A stretch of DNA of 64,000 bases from BOKV01 sp041397525 (GCA_041397525.1 JAWKWL010000005.1:62001-126000); one strand, 5' to 3'. Positions 14,784 through 24,815 are shown, counted from the first letter of the stretch. The notes: generated from the letters alone by a model not told the origin. Program-made: numbers and translations.

Positions 14784-16769
14784 ATGACTGTCGAACTCGG
14801 CCATTTTGCACTAGTTTTGGCGCTGGCATTGTCGCTGGTCCAGTCAATTATTCCAGTTTATGGCGCGCGCCGTGGCGATGTACGCCTGATGGCGACAGTC
14901 AATCATACCTCGCTTGCCATCTTCTTCATGCTGGTGGTGTCATTTGCCAGCCTGACCCATGCCTATGTGACGTCAGATTTTTCCGTCGCCAATGTCTATG
15001 AGAATTCCCACACTCTGAAGCCGCTATTGTACAAATACACAGGGGTATGGGGCAATCATGAGGGCTCGATGTTGCTGTGGGTCCTTATCCTGGGCTTTTT
15101 TGCTGCGCTGGTTTCGGTGTTCGGGCGCAACCTGCCACCACAATTGAAGGCCAATGTGCTGGGCGTCCAGGCCTGGGTGCTGACGGCGTTCCTGCTGTTC
15201 ATCCTGCTGACGTCAAACCCGTTCCTGCGCCTGCAGGAAGTTCCTTTCGAAGGGCGAGACCTTAACCCGATCCTGCAGGATGTTGGCCTCGCCATCCATC
15301 CGCCAATGCTCTATCTGGGCTATGTAGGTTTCTCCGTCACATTCTCCTTCGCAGTTGCTGCGATGCTGAGCGGACGCATTGATGCGGCCTGGGCCCGCTG
15401 GGTCCGCCCCTGGGCGCTGGTTGCCTGGGTTTTCCTGACAGCCGGTATCGCAATGGGGTCGTATTGGGCTTATTATGAACTGGGCTGGGGCGGCTGGTGG
15501 TTTTGGGATCCGGTGGAAAATGCCTCCTTCATTCCCTGGCTGTCCGGCACGGCATTGCTGCATTCTGCACTGGTCATGGAAAAGCGCGATGCGCTGAAGA
15601 TCTGGACAATCCTGCTGGCGCTCATCACCTTTTCCATGTCACTGCTGGGGACCTTCCTGGTGCGTTCGGGTGTGCTGACTTCGGTTCATGCATTCGCCAC
15701 CGATCCTGCTCGCGGAATATTCATTCTCGCAATCCTCACTTTGTTCATCGGTGGCTCCCTGTTCCTGTTTGCCTTGCGCGCACCTGGCCTGAAGTCCGGA
15801 AACCTGTTCGCTCCGGTTTCACGCGAAGGCGCGCTGGTGTTCAACAACCTCTTCCTGACGACAGCCGCCGCGACGGTTCTTGTCGGCACACTCTGGCCGT
15901 TGGTGCTGGAAGCCTGGGACGGTTCGAAGATTTCCGTCGGCGCGCCGTTCTTCAACCTGACCTTCGGCCCGCTCATGATTCCGCTCCTGATCGCCATTCC
16001 GCTCGGACCCTTGCTGAGCTGGAAGCGCGGTGACCTGATGGGCGTGTTGCAACGGCTCTATTTCGTTGCCGGAACGGCTTTGCTCGTTTCGATCATCGTG
16101 CTTGCCTACAACGATGGCGGTCCCATTTTGGCTTCGCTCGGTTTCGGGCTTGCCGCCTGGGTAATCCTGGGGGCCCTGGCGGAAATCTGGACCCGCTCCG
16201 GCCTGCCAGGAGTTTCGCCATCGGTGGCGCTGGCCCGGCTTTCGGGAATGCCACGCTCGGTCTGGGGAACTGCAGCCGGACATTTGGGTCTGGGCCTCAC
16301 CTTGCTCGGGATCGTTTCCGTCTCGACCTTCCAGCAGGAAGTCATCCGGCAGGTCCGGCCCGGAGACGGTCTTCAGATTGCCGGCTACAACCTTGTCTTC
16401 GAAGGTGTCACACCCAACAAGGGATCGAACTATGTCGAGGACGTGGTCAGCTTTATCGTGACCGGGAACAATGTCCGCGAACATCGCTTGCAACCAACCA
16501 AACGCGTCTACACCACGCGACGCATGCCGACGACGGAAGCGGCAATCGAGACCTATTGGTTCTCGCAGCTCTATGTGTCGCTCGGCGAAGTCGAGAAGGA
16601 CGGGTCTGTGACGGCCCGCATCTGGTGGAAGCCGCTGGTGACACTGATCTGGCTTGGCGCGCTGATTATGGTATTCGGCGGCGTGGTCTCGCTGTCTGAC
16701 CGTCGTCTGCGTGTTGGTGCACCCAAACCCTCCCGCAGCAAGATCACAACGGCACCTGCCAATGCGTAG
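14784..16769 (+). CDS. ccmF: Heme lyase subunit CcmF (CycK)
   Basis: A 661-residue polytopic inner-membrane protein, of usual length for CcmF. The heme-handling WWD domain is GWGGWWFWDPVENASFIPWL near residues 234-253, and the conserved histidines lie in NHEGSMLLW near 91 and in HPPMLYLGYVG near 172. With CcmH and CcmI it ligates heme to CXXCH cytochromes. Its stop overlaps the start of ccmH (ATG 16762). Confidence 0.97.
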   Translation: MTVELGHFALVLALALSLVQSIIPVYGARRGDVRLMATVNHTSLAIFFMLVVSFASLTHAYVTSDFSVANVYENSHTLKPLLYKYTGVWGNHEGSMLLWVLILGFFAALVSVFGRNLPPQLKANVLGVQAWVLTAFLLFILLTSNPFLRLQEVPFEGRDLNPILQDVGLAIHPPMLYLGYVGFSVTFSFAVAAMLSGRIDAAWARWVRPWALVAWVFLTAGIAMGSYWAYYELGWGGWWFWDPVENASFIPWLSGTALLHSALVMEKRDALKIWTILLALITFSMSLLGTFLVRSGVLTSVHAFATDPARGIFILAILTLFIGGSLFLFALRAPGLKSGNLFAPVSREGALVFNNLFLTTAAATVLVGTLWPLVLEAWDGSKISVGAPFFNLTFGPLMIPLLIAIPLGPLLSWKRGDLMGVLQRLYFVAGTALLVSIIVLAYNDGGPILASLGFGLAAWVILGALAEIWTRSGLPGVSPSVALARLSGMPRSVWGTAAGHLGLGLTLLGIVSVSTFQQEVIRQVRPGDGLQIAGYNLVFEGVTPNKGSNYVEDVVSFIVTGNNVREHRLQPTKRVYTTRRMPTTEAAIETYWFSQLYVSLGEVEKDGSVTARIWWKPLVTLIWLGALIMVFGGVVSLSDRRLRVGAPKPSRSKITTAPANA

Positions 16770-17220
16770 ACTTGTCACCATCCTTGTTTTCCTGCTGGTG
16801 GCTTCACCGGCATTTGCGGTTCAGCCTGACGAGGTGTTGCCTGATCCGGCACTTGAGGCGCGAGCCCGGACCTTGTCCGCGGAACTGCGTTGCATGGTTT
16901 GCCAGAACCAGTCCATTGACGATTCGGACGCATCGCTCGCTCGCGATTTGCGCGTGCTGGTTCGTGAGCGCCTTGTCGCTGGTGACAGCAATGAGGAGGT
17001 CCTTGACTATTTGGTCTCACGCTACGGCGAATTCGTGCTGCTGAAGCCCCGCCTTTCAATGCGTAATGTCGTGCTGTGGGGAACACCGGTCGCCCTGCTG
17101 GTTCTTGCCGGTCTGGCTTTCATCTTTTGGCAAGGGAGCCGCCCGTCAGGCAAGAAGGTTGCAGTCCTTTCCAGGGACGAGGAAGCGCGCATTGCAGCGC
17201 TCCTTGACCGCAAAGACTGA
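16762..17220 (+). CDS. ccmH: Cytochrome c maturation protein CcmH (CycL)
   Basis: A 152-residue protein with a cleavable signal (RRLVTILVFLLVASPAFA), the redox motif LRCMVCQNQSIDDSDA near residues 40-55, and a C-terminal membrane helix (VVLWGTPVALLVLAGLAFIF). This is the short CcmH/CycL form; the TPR part of gamma-proteobacterial CcmH is supplied here by CcmI. It reduces apocytochrome c thiols. ATG 16762 lies inside the end of ccmF; an open frame begins further upstream but lacks a signal. Confidence 0.95.
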   Translation: MRRLVTILVFLLVASPAFAVQPDEVLPDPALEARARTLSAELRCMVCQNQSIDDSDASLARDLRVLVRERLVAGDSNEEVLDYLVSRYGEFVLLKPRLSMRNVVLWGTPVALLVLAGLAFIFWQGSRPSGKKVAVLSRDEEARIAALLDRKD

Positions 17221-17374
17221 CGCGAGGGACAACCACCAGGCGCCAGTATTACCAAAGTTTAATTTGCCGGAAAGACTGATGTAATCCGGAACTCCCCATA
17301 TTCCGTTTTCAAGGGGTTACCCGCTCGTCCGCTGTCTTGGCGGACAAGTCCACGGAATATGAAAAGGGAATGAC

Positions 17375-18976
17375 ATGATCCGACACAAATCCAGGACTGC
17401 CCGCCGCTTTGCTGCAGCTCTACTCGCGACGACGATGCTGCTTTCTCCAGCTGCTGTTGCTGGTTTCCCGGTCTCCGTCCTTCAGGCAAATGCCGAAGCC
17501 GTATCTGTAAATGCACCGGAAGTCCCGGGTTTTGCCGATGTGGTGGAAGCAGTGTCGCCCGCAGTGGTATCGGTTCGCGTTGAATCGGAAATGCAGCCGG
17601 CAAGCAACAGGAACGGCAGGTTCGATCGCCGCTTTTCCGGCGAGGATGATGAATACAATTTCCGCCTGCCGCCATTTTTCCGCGACCAGCCCTTCTTCCG
17701 GCACGGTCCGGATTCGGATAGGCCGGGAAGGGGACAACGCGATGAGCGCAGGCAGGGCCGAAACGGCGATGACAATGAGCGCTATGGTAATCGCGATGGC
17801 ATGCCGCGCGACGGCTTCCGCGAACGTGGGCCGCGCCGCTTCGGCATGTCACAGGGTTCGGGCTTCCTTGTTTCCGACGACGGCTACATCGTTACCAATC
17901 ACCATGTCGTCGAGAATGGATCGAAATTCACCGTCGTTCTCAATGATGCAACGGAACTTGAAGCGACACTTGTCGGCGCAGACGCCCGTACTGACCTCGC
18001 CGTGCTCAAGGTCAAGGACGATCGCAAGTTCACCTATGTGAAATTCGATGAAGGCAAGGTACGCATTGGCGAATGGGTAGTTGCCGTTGGCAATCCATTC
18101 GGCCTTGGCGGCACCGTGACTGCTGGTATCGTTTCGGCGGCAAACCGCGAAATCGGCTCACGCCGTTACGACGATTTCATCCAGATTGATGCCGCCGTCA
18201 ACAAGGGCAATTCCGGTGGCCCGGCCTTCAATCTCAAGGGTGAGGTCATCGGCATCAATACTGCCATATTCTCGCCATCGGGTGGCAATGTCGGTATCGC
18301 CTTTGCCATTCCGGCAGCAACTGCCAGCCAGGTTGTGAAGGAACTGATCGACAACGGCCAGGTCGTTCGCGGCTGGCTCGGCGTCATGATCCAGCCGGTA
18401 ACACGCGACATTGCCGAATCCGTCGGTCTCGATGATGCCCATGGTGCGATCGTCACCAATCCGCAATCCGACAGCCCGGCCGACAAGGCGGGAATCCGCC
18501 CCGGCGATGTGATCACGGCTGTTAATGGTGACAGCGTCAAGAACCCGCGTGAACTGGCCCGCAAGATCGGCAATTTCGCGCCGGAGGAAAAGGTCACTGT
18601 CAGCCTGTGGAGAAACGGCAAGGCAGAGGATGTCCAGGTCACCCTCGGCAAGCTTGAAGGTGGCACGCAACTGGCTTCCGCCCGCGCCGACAGTGGTGAT
18701 ACGGAGCGCCTGACAACGCTCGGCCTTGCGCTTGAAACCAATCCTGACGGCAATGGCGTCGTGGTCGCGGAAGTTGCTGCTGACAGCCCGGCAGATCGCA
18801 AGGGCTTCAAGGCAGGCGATATCATCTCCTCCGTGAACGGCGAAGAGGTGAGCGATCCGGCGGCAGTTTCCAAAGTCGTGAAGGAAGCTGACGATCTTGG
18901 CCGCAAGGCTGCACTTTTCCAGGTCCGGCGCGGTGAGGATTCGCTGTTCGTTGCCCTGCCGCTGAAACGCGGCTGA
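17375..18976 (+). CDS. degP: Periplasmic serine protease Do/HtrA (DegP)
   Basis: A 533-residue HtrA protease. A signal peptide spans about residues 1-37. The catalytic triad is His in TNHHVV (about 177), Asp in RTDLAVLKV (about 206) and Ser in NKGNSGGPAF (about 281), followed by two PDZ domains at about 315-400 and 430-525 (GIRPGDVITAVNG, GFKAGDIISSVNG). An Arg/Asp-rich insertion at about 72-150 lies before the protease core. It degrades or refolds misfolded envelope proteins. In rhizobia degP follows the ccm genes as here, with 154 non-coding bases in between. Confidence 0.95.
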   Translation: MIRHKSRTARRFAAALLATTMLLSPAAVAGFPVSVLQANAEAVSVNAPEVPGFADVVEAVSPAVVSVRVESEMQPASNRNGRFDRRFSGEDDEYNFRLPPFFRDQPFFRHGPDSDRPGRGQRDERRQGRNGDDNERYGNRDGMPRDGFRERGPRRFGMSQGSGFLVSDDGYIVTNHHVVENGSKFTVVLNDATELEATLVGADARTDLAVLKVKDDRKFTYVKFDEGKVRIGEWVVAVGNPFGLGGTVTAGIVSAANREIGSRRYDDFIQIDAAVNKGNSGGPAFNLKGEVIGINTAIFSPSGGNVGIAFAIPAATASQVVKELIDNGQVVRGWLGVMIQPVTRDIAESVGLDDAHGAIVTNPQSDSPADKAGIRPGDVITAVNGDSVKNPRELARKIGNFAPEEKVTVSLWRNGKAEDVQVTLGKLEGGTQLASARADSGDTERLTTLGLALETNPDGNGVVVAEVAADSPADRKGFKAGDIISSVNGEEVSDPAAVSKVVKEADDLGRKAALFQVRRGEDSLFVALPLKRG

Positions 18977-19034
18977 GCGCAGCAAATGCAGTCACGCTAA
19001 AGCAAGTTGGTCGCCCCCGGCGTGACTCGCAGAA

Positions 19035-19067
19035 GGTGACGGGCCTTTTCCCATCCGGCCCGTCACC
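19035..19067. terminator. Hairpin after degP
   Basis: An 11-bp perfect stem (GGTGACGGGCC at 19035-19045 with GGCCCGTCACC at 19057-19067) and an 11-base loop stand 59 bases after the degP stop. There is no T-run on the plus strand, so it may slow or end degP transcription only partly and let some reading into the following regulator. Confidence 0.5.
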
Positions 19068-19112
19068 ACTTACCCGTTCCATCCGGCACCAAAACGGGAT
19101 ATTCCGTTGAAC

Positions 19113-19796
19113 ATGAGAATTCTGATCATAGAAGATGACCGTGAGGCTGCCACATGGCTTTCAAAGGCGCTGAAGGAGGCTGGCCACGTCAGCGAACTTG
19201 CCGGCAATGGCGAGGAAGGCCTTCACCAGGCATCGACCGCCCGGTTTGATGTGATGATCGTTGACCGCATGATGCCGCGTCTCGACGGTCTGGAAATGCT
19301 GAAGCGCCTGCGGGCTGACGGCAATGATACACCGGCACTCATCCTGTCGGCATTGGGTCAGGTCGACGACAGGGTCGAGGGGTTGCGGTCGGGTGGCGAT
19401 GACTATCTTTCGAAGCCCTATGCCATCAGTGAGCTCCTCGCCCGCATCGAGGTTCTGGCGCGCCGCCGCAGGCCCGAAGATGCCGAAACCCGCATCGTCG
19501 TGGGTGATCTGGAACTGGACCGGCTGTCACATACCGTCAAGCGTGACGGCAAGGCGATCCCGCTTCAGCCCCGCGAATACCGCCTGCTCGAATATCTGAT
19601 GCGAAACGCCGGCAAGGTCGTAACCCGCACGATGCTGCTGGAGGAAGTCTGGGACTATCATTTCGATCCCCAGACCAATGTCATTGATGTGCATGTCTCG
19701 CGGCTGCGAGGCAAGATTGACAAGGATTTCGGCCACCAGATGCTGCAGACCGTGCGTGGCGCGGGATATATCCTTCGCCCCGCCCAAGACAGCTAG
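19113..19796 (+). CDS. OmpR-family response regulator
   Basis: A 227-residue regulator: receiver with acidic EDD near residues 7-9, phosphorylated Asp in VMIVDRMMPRLDG near 51, Lys in LSKPYA near 101, and a DNA-binding winged helix ending SRLRGKIDKDFGHQMLQTVRGAGYIL. ATG 19113 is preferred; a TTG two codons earlier is possible. It precedes a kinase by 12 bases, forming a two-component system between degP and glnE as in Sinorhizobium. The signal and targets are not known; closeness to degP suggests envelope stress but this is only context. Confidence 0.9.
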   Translation: MRILIIEDDREAATWLSKALKEAGHVSELAGNGEEGLHQASTARFDVMIVDRMMPRLDGLEMLKRLRADGNDTPALILSALGQVDDRVEGLRSGGDDYLSKPYAISELLARIEVLARRRRPEDAETRIVVGDLELDRLSHTVKRDGKAIPLQPREYRLLEYLMRNAGKVVTRTMLLEEVWDYHFDPQTNVIDVHVSRLRGKIDKDFGHQMLQTVRGAGYILRPAQDS

Positions 19797-19808
19797 TGCC
19801 GGTCTTGC

Positions 19809-21206
19809 ATGCAGCGGCTTCGCACCATTCTCGCCATTACCGCGGTCCGGCTTTCGATCGCCTATTCGCTGATCTTCGGCCTGGTTGCCGTGATCATCGT
19901 AATGTACCTGACCGGCAGCACCGTCGGCATCATCCGCCGCCAGATACAGGATTCGATAAACACTGAAGTCGCCGACCTGTCCACGGTCTATGAGCGCGGC
20001 GGGATCAACGGATTGATGCGGGTGCTGGAGCGAAACGCATCTGCACCCGGAGCCAACATCTACATCGTCTCCGATCCCACCGGAAACATCGTCGCCGCCA
20101 ACATTCTCGATATCGAGAGCGGTGTGATCAACCACGAAGGCTGGACTAACCACCCCTTCGCCTATACCCGGCACCAGGACAATGGCGCCCGCACATGGAC
20201 GGCCATGGCCAGGGTAGTTGAACTGCCAAACGGCATGCGGATGCTGGTTGGCCGTGACCTCGGCGACCCCGAGCGGTTTCGCGCGATTGTCGGCAGGGCC
20301 TTGTTCCTGGCGCTCGCTGCCATGCTGGCCCTTGGGGTTCTCACCTGGTTTGTCGTGGGCAGGCGCGCGCTCAAGCGGCTTGATCTTGTGTCAAAGTCGA
20401 CCGCGCGAATTCTCGCCGGGGATCACCGTGAGCGGCTTCCGCTTTCAGGTGCCGGAGATGAATTTGACCGCCTGTCCGCGCGCCTCAACGGCATGCTTGA
20501 CCGGATTCACCTGCTTGACGACGGGCTGAAACAGGTTTCAGACAACATCGCGCATGACCTGAAAACGCCATTGACACGACTGCGCAACAAGGCCGACACA
20601 GCCCTTTCGGAAGCAAGGAGCACTGACGAAATGCGGGCAGCCCTGGGCGAGGTGATTGCCGACACTGACCAGATCATCAAGACATTCAATGCCCTGCTGA
20701 TGATCTCACGCGTCGAATCTGGCTCTGCCGTGACCGGGCTTTCCAGTCTCGACCTGACTGCAATCATCAAGGATGTGGCGGAGCTGTATGTGCCGGTCGC
20801 CGAGGATGAAGGTTTCGCAACCAGGGTGGAAATTGCCGAGGGACTGCGCGTCACCGGCAGCCGCGAACTGCTTGCCCAGGCACTTTCCAATCTTGTCGAA
20901 AACGCCATGAAATACGGTCGTGACCCGGCTCGCAAACCCTTGCTTTCCATAGCCGCAAAGACGGAAGGCAGGAATATCCGCATCTGCATTGGCGACAATG
21001 GCCCTGGAATTGCCGAACCTGATCGCGAAAAAGTCACCGAGCGCTTCACAAGACTGGAAAAAAGCCGCACGCTTCCCGGCAATGGATTGGGTTTGAGCCT
21101 TGTCCGGGCAGTTGCGGTCCTGCATGAGGGAAGTCTGGAACTTAGTGACGCCAAGCCCGGTCTTGCCGCTTGCATCCTCCTGCCATCCGAGGGAGGAAAC
21201 AGATGA
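19809..21206 (+). CDS. Sensor histidine kinase
   Basis: A 465-residue kinase with membrane helices at about 14-34 and 161-181, a periplasmic sensor of about 125 residues, and a HAMP linker (RLDLVSKSTARILAGDHRERLPL). The H-box is NIAHDLKTPLTRLRNKAD near residue 247, the N-box NLVENAMKYG near 361, and G boxes GDNGPGIAE and GNGLGLSLV follow. It pairs with the preceding regulator. Its stop overlaps the glnE start (ATGA at 21203), so the kinase and glnE are translationally coupled. Confidence 0.9.
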   Translation: MQRLRTILAITAVRLSIAYSLIFGLVAVIIVMYLTGSTVGIIRRQIQDSINTEVADLSTVYERGGINGLMRVLERNASAPGANIYIVSDPTGNIVAANILDIESGVINHEGWTNHPFAYTRHQDNGARTWTAMARVVELPNGMRMLVGRDLGDPERFRAIVGRALFLALAAMLALGVLTWFVVGRRALKRLDLVSKSTARILAGDHRERLPLSGAGDEFDRLSARLNGMLDRIHLLDDGLKQVSDNIAHDLKTPLTRLRNKADTALSEARSTDEMRAALGEVIADTDQIIKTFNALLMISRVESGSAVTGLSSLDLTAIIKDVAELYVPVAEDEGFATRVEIAEGLRVTGSRELLAQALSNLVENAMKYGRDPARKPLLSIAAKTEGRNIRICIGDNGPGIAEPDREKVTERFTRLEKSRTLPGNGLGLSLVRAVAVLHEGSLELSDAKPGLAACILLPSEGGNR

Positions 21207-24130
21207 TTGGTACTATTGCAATTCAAACACCACCGTTGAGCCTCGCCCCGGCCAGCGCGGCTGAAGCACGCAAGTGGCAGGGTGAACTTGACAGCCGCCT
21301 GAAACAGGACGAGCTCGACGAATGGCGGGAAATCATCGCAGGGCGGCCCGATATCCGCGAATTCCTGGGCGCCGTGTTCACACATTCCTCATTCCTTCGC
21401 GACTGCGCACTCATTCGTCCCAAACTGTTGTGTGAAATACTTGCCAGACCATTCGGGGAGAATTTCACGGCATTGGTCGAGGAGACTGCCGGTTCCTGGC
21501 GTGACGCTTCCAGCGACAGCGAGATCATGGCGCGACTGCGCATTGCCAAGCGCAAGGCCGCATTGCTGTGCGGACTTGCTGATCTGGGCGGTTGGTGGAG
21601 TGCTGAAATCGTCACGCGCTCACTGACCGACTTCGCAAAGGCAGCACTCTCAGCCGCTGTGAATCACCTGCTTTTCAGCCTGCACAATTCAGGAAAACTG
21701 GTCCTGGAAGATCCCGCTGATCCGGCTCGCGGCAGCGGCCTTATCGTTCTTGCCATGGGCAAGTTCGGTGCCGGGGAGCTGAATTACTCATCCGATATCG
21801 ATCTGATCCTGTTTTTCGAAAAACGGCAGATGCAGTGGAACACCGATGATCCTGTTTCGCTGTTCGTGCGTCTGGCCAAGTCGCTGATTCGCATCATGCA
21901 GGAGCGCACTGGTGATGGGTATGTATTCCGCACCGATCTGCGGCTGCGCCCCGATCCGGGTTCCACACCTCTTGTGATTCCCGTCGAGACTGCACTGCAT
22001 TACTACGAGGCCTATGGTCAGAACTGGGAACGCGCCGCCATGATCAAGGCGCACCCGGTTGCAGGTGACATCGAAGCAGGCAAATCAGTTCTGGGCGAAC
22101 TCGCCCCCTTCATCTGGCGCAAATACCTTGACTACGCAGCGATTTCCGACGTGCACTCCATCAAGCGTCAGATACATGCGCATCGCGGCCATGGCGAAAT
22201 CAAGGTCGCTGGCCACAACATCAAGCTTGGCCGGGGTGGCATCCGCGAAATCGAATTCTTCGCCCAGACCCAACAGCTGATTGCAGGTGGCAGACTGCCA
22301 GCATTGCGGGAAATCCGCACACTTGATGCGCTTTCGGCACTGTGCCGCGAGGGCTGGATTGACGAGAAGGCACGCGACGAACTAGGCGAGGCCTATTGGT
22401 ATCTGCGCAGCGTCGAGCATCGTATCCAGATGATTGCCGATGAGCAGAGCCACACACTGCCTGAGGACAGAAAGGGCTTGACCCATATTGCGTTGATGAT
22501 GGGCGAGCATGATGCTGACAGGTTTTCGCAGCGCCTCACCGGGTATCTGCGAACCGTGGAGAAGCATTATGCCGGTTTGTTCGAAGCTTCGCCCGAACTG
22601 ACGGTTCCAGGCGGCAACCTTGTCTTCACCGGTGACGATGACGATCCCGCGACTGTCGAAACGCTGTCGGTCATGGGATTCGCAAAGCCTTCCGAGGTCA
22701 TCAAGATCGTGCGCGGCTGGCACTATGGCCGCTTCGCCGCAGTCCGTACCGCGCAGGCGCGCGAGCTGTTGACCGAGCTGACGCCCGGCCTGCTTGAGGC
22801 AATTGCCGCCAGCGACGAGCCCGATGCGACGCTGATTTCCTTTGACCGCTTTCTGGGTGGCCTGCCAGCAGGCATCCAGTTCTTTTCGATCATGAAATCC
22901 AATCCCGGCCTGCTGCAACTGATGCTGCTGATGCTGGGATCGGCTCCGCGGCTTGCGGATATCATCACCCGCCGGCCGCATGTCTTTGACGGTTTGATCG
23001 AACCGGCCTTTGCAGGAACCGCCCCTGACCGCGCCACACTCCGGGAGCGGCTTGCTTCCAGCCTTTCGCGTGCTCCCGACCATGAAAGCCGGCTGGATGC
23101 CGCCCGCATCTTCGCAGCCGAACAGAAATTCCTCATCGGTTCCCGGCTGATCACCGGACAATTGTCCGCCGCCCAGGCTGCTCGAGCCTTTGCCAATCTT
23201 GCCGAAGTTCTGATCCAGGCCATGGTCGAAACCGTCAGCACCGAATTCGCCGTCAGGCATGGCACGGTTTCGGGCGCACGGCTTTGCGTTCTTGGCATGG
23301 GACGGCTCGGAAGCCGTGAACTGACCGCCGGTTCCGATCTCGATCTGATCCTGTTGTATGAGCATGACCCGGATGCCGAATATTCCTCTGGCGATAAACC
23401 GCTCGCCGCCTCGCAATATTTCATGCGCCTGACCCAACGGCTGATCGCAGCCATGAGCGCGCCGACAGCGCAAGGGGTCTTGTATGAACTGGACTTCCGG
23501 CTGCGCCCGTCCGGCAATGCCGGGCCGCTGGCAACCGAGGTAAATGCTTTCCTGCGTTACCAGCGCGACGAAGCCTGGACATGGGAGCGTCTGGCGCTTA
23601 CCCGCGCGAGGGCGGTTGCCGGTGATCCGCAATTCTGTGAATACGTCGAGCGGCAGGTTTCCGACCTTCTTGCAAAACCGATGGACAGGGCTGTTCTCGA
23701 CAAGGATGTCCGTGAGATGCGCAACCTCATCGACAAGGAAAAGGCCTCGCCGAACCCGTTCGAGGTTAAGACCGTCAAGGGCGGACTGATTGACATCGAG
23801 TTCTTGGCGCAGTGGTCGGTACTGGCATCGGGAAGGCGCGAGGACACTGCACCCCTGGTCGCGATTGATGACATGCTGGCGGACGCACCATCAACGCTGC
23901 TTGGCGATGATGAACGTGCAAGTTTGCGATCCGGCCTCGAACTCTACAACACCGTGCAACAGATCTTGCGGCTTTGCATAGAGGACGGTTTTGAGCCTGC
24001 CGACGCACCGGCGGGGTTGTCGAGAATGCTGTGCGAGGCGCTGGACCTGCCTGACATCAGGACCGTGGATGCCTATCTGAGAGATACCCAGAAATCAGTC
24101 CGGTCGATCTTTAACCGGCTTCTGGGTTAG
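21203..24130 (+). CDS. glnE: Bifunctional glutamine synthetase adenylyltransferase/adenylyl-removing enzyme
   Basis: A 975-residue GlnE. Two nucleotidyltransferase domains are seen: GKFGAGELNYSSDIDLIL near residues 186-203 (removing domain) and GMGRLGSRELTAGSDLDLIL near 698-717 (adding domain), each with the G-S-D-x-D metal site. GlnE adds or removes AMP on glutamine synthetase in response to PII and glutamine. ATG 21203 with GGGAGG about 7 bases upstream fits; an upstream in-frame start at 21170 lies inside the kinase. Length matches rhizobial GlnE (about 980). Confidence 0.97.
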   Translation: MIGTIAIQTPPLSLAPASAAEARKWQGELDSRLKQDELDEWREIIAGRPDIREFLGAVFTHSSFLRDCALIRPKLLCEILARPFGENFTALVEETAGSWRDASSDSEIMARLRIAKRKAALLCGLADLGGWWSAEIVTRSLTDFAKAALSAAVNHLLFSLHNSGKLVLEDPADPARGSGLIVLAMGKFGAGELNYSSDIDLILFFEKRQMQWNTDDPVSLFVRLAKSLIRIMQERTGDGYVFRTDLRLRPDPGSTPLVIPVETALHYYEAYGQNWERAAMIKAHPVAGDIEAGKSVLGELAPFIWRKYLDYAAISDVHSIKRQIHAHRGHGEIKVAGHNIKLGRGGIREIEFFAQTQQLIAGGRLPALREIRTLDALSALCREGWIDEKARDELGEAYWYLRSVEHRIQMIADEQSHTLPEDRKGLTHIALMMGEHDADRFSQRLTGYLRTVEKHYAGLFEASPELTVPGGNLVFTGDDDDPATVETLSVMGFAKPSEVIKIVRGWHYGRFAAVRTAQARELLTELTPGLLEAIAASDEPDATLISFDRFLGGLPAGIQFFSIMKSNPGLLQLMLLMLGSAPRLADIITRRPHVFDGLIEPAFAGTAPDRATLRERLASSLSRAPDHESRLDAARIFAAEQKFLIGSRLITGQLSAAQAARAFANLAEVLIQAMVETVSTEFAVRHGTVSGARLCVLGMGRLGSRELTAGSDLDLILLYEHDPDAEYSSGDKPLAASQYFMRLTQRLIAAMSAPTAQGVLYELDFRLRPSGNAGPLATEVNAFLRYQRDEAWTWERLALTRARAVAGDPQFCEYVERQVSDLLAKPMDRAVLDKDVREMRNLIDKEKASPNPFEVKTVKGGLIDIEFLAQWSVLASGRREDTAPLVAIDDMLADAPSTLLGDDERASLRSGLELYNTVQQILRLCIEDGFEPADAPAGLSRMLCEALDLPDIRTVDAYLRDTQKSVRSIFNRLLG

Positions 24131-24241
24131 CGCACCCTCGCACGAAGCGGAGTGCGCCCGTCCCGACAATTGCTGCGAAGGGAAATAGTGGCAATGGCCG
24201 GATCCCGCATCGGGGGTGACGATGCAACAAAGGAACATGAG

Positions 24242-24796
24242 ATGAAACGCTCTACAAAATACATCATTGCCGGACTTGCTGTGGTTGCCACGGCAGGTGT
24301 TACTTTCGCCGCACAAGGTTTTCGCCACCATGGTGACCGGGCGCGCATGGCGATGGAAATGTTCAACAAGACTGACACCAATGGCGACAAGGCCATATCC
24401 CTTGATGAGCTGATGGCCGCATTGACCAGCCGTTTCGACAAGGCAGACGCCAATGGTGACAAGTCGATTACGAAGGCCGAAGTGGTTTCAGCTGTTGAAA
24501 ACAACCCTGAAATGCCGCGTGCCGCACGCTGGTCAGGCCGGATTGCCGACAACGTCGTCTATCGTCTTGACCTTGATGACAACGGCTCGGTTGCGTTTTC
24601 CGAACTCGAAAACCGGGCAGGGAAGCTGTTTGCCCTGCTTGACCGCAACGATGACGGAAAGCTTGAGCTTGCCGAATTGCGCCGCGACATGGGCGGGATG
24701 CGTGGACATCACCGCCGTGGTCCCGGTCGTTGGTGGGGCGGGAACGACGCAGGCGATGACGCTGGCGATATTGCCACCCCGCAGCCTGCCCAATAG
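24242..24796 (+). CDS. Periplasmic or membrane EF-hand calcium-binding protein
   Basis: A 184-residue protein: N-terminal signal/anchor (KYIIAGLAVVATAGVTFAA), then four EF-hand loops: DTNGDKAISLDE (near residue 41), DANGDKSITKAE (near 66), DLDDNGSVAFSE (near 106) and DRNDDGKLELAE (near 129). The tail is His/Gly/Arg-rich and then Asp-rich. EF-hand proteins of this type bind calcium in the envelope. AAAGGAAC lies about 8 bases before ATG 24242. It stands between glnE and the convergent kinase gene; the function is not known. Confidence 0.85.
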   Translation: MKRSTKYIIAGLAVVATAGVTFAAQGFRHHGDRARMAMEMFNKTDTNGDKAISLDELMAALTSRFDKADANGDKSITKAEVVSAVENNPEMPRAARWSGRIADNVVYRLDLDDNGSVAFSELENRAGKLFALLDRNDDGKLELAELRRDMGGMRGHHRRGPGRWWGGNDAGDDAGDIATPQPAQ

Positions 24797-24815
24797 CCTG
24801 CTCAGTGAAAAAAAT

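Noticed and set aside
22382..23632. A 416-residue minus-strand open frame within glnE
   Set aside because: It is a shadow of the glnE reading frame with no recognisable motif. The same holds for 25872-27065, 34913-36106, 47609-48874 and 59943-61181.
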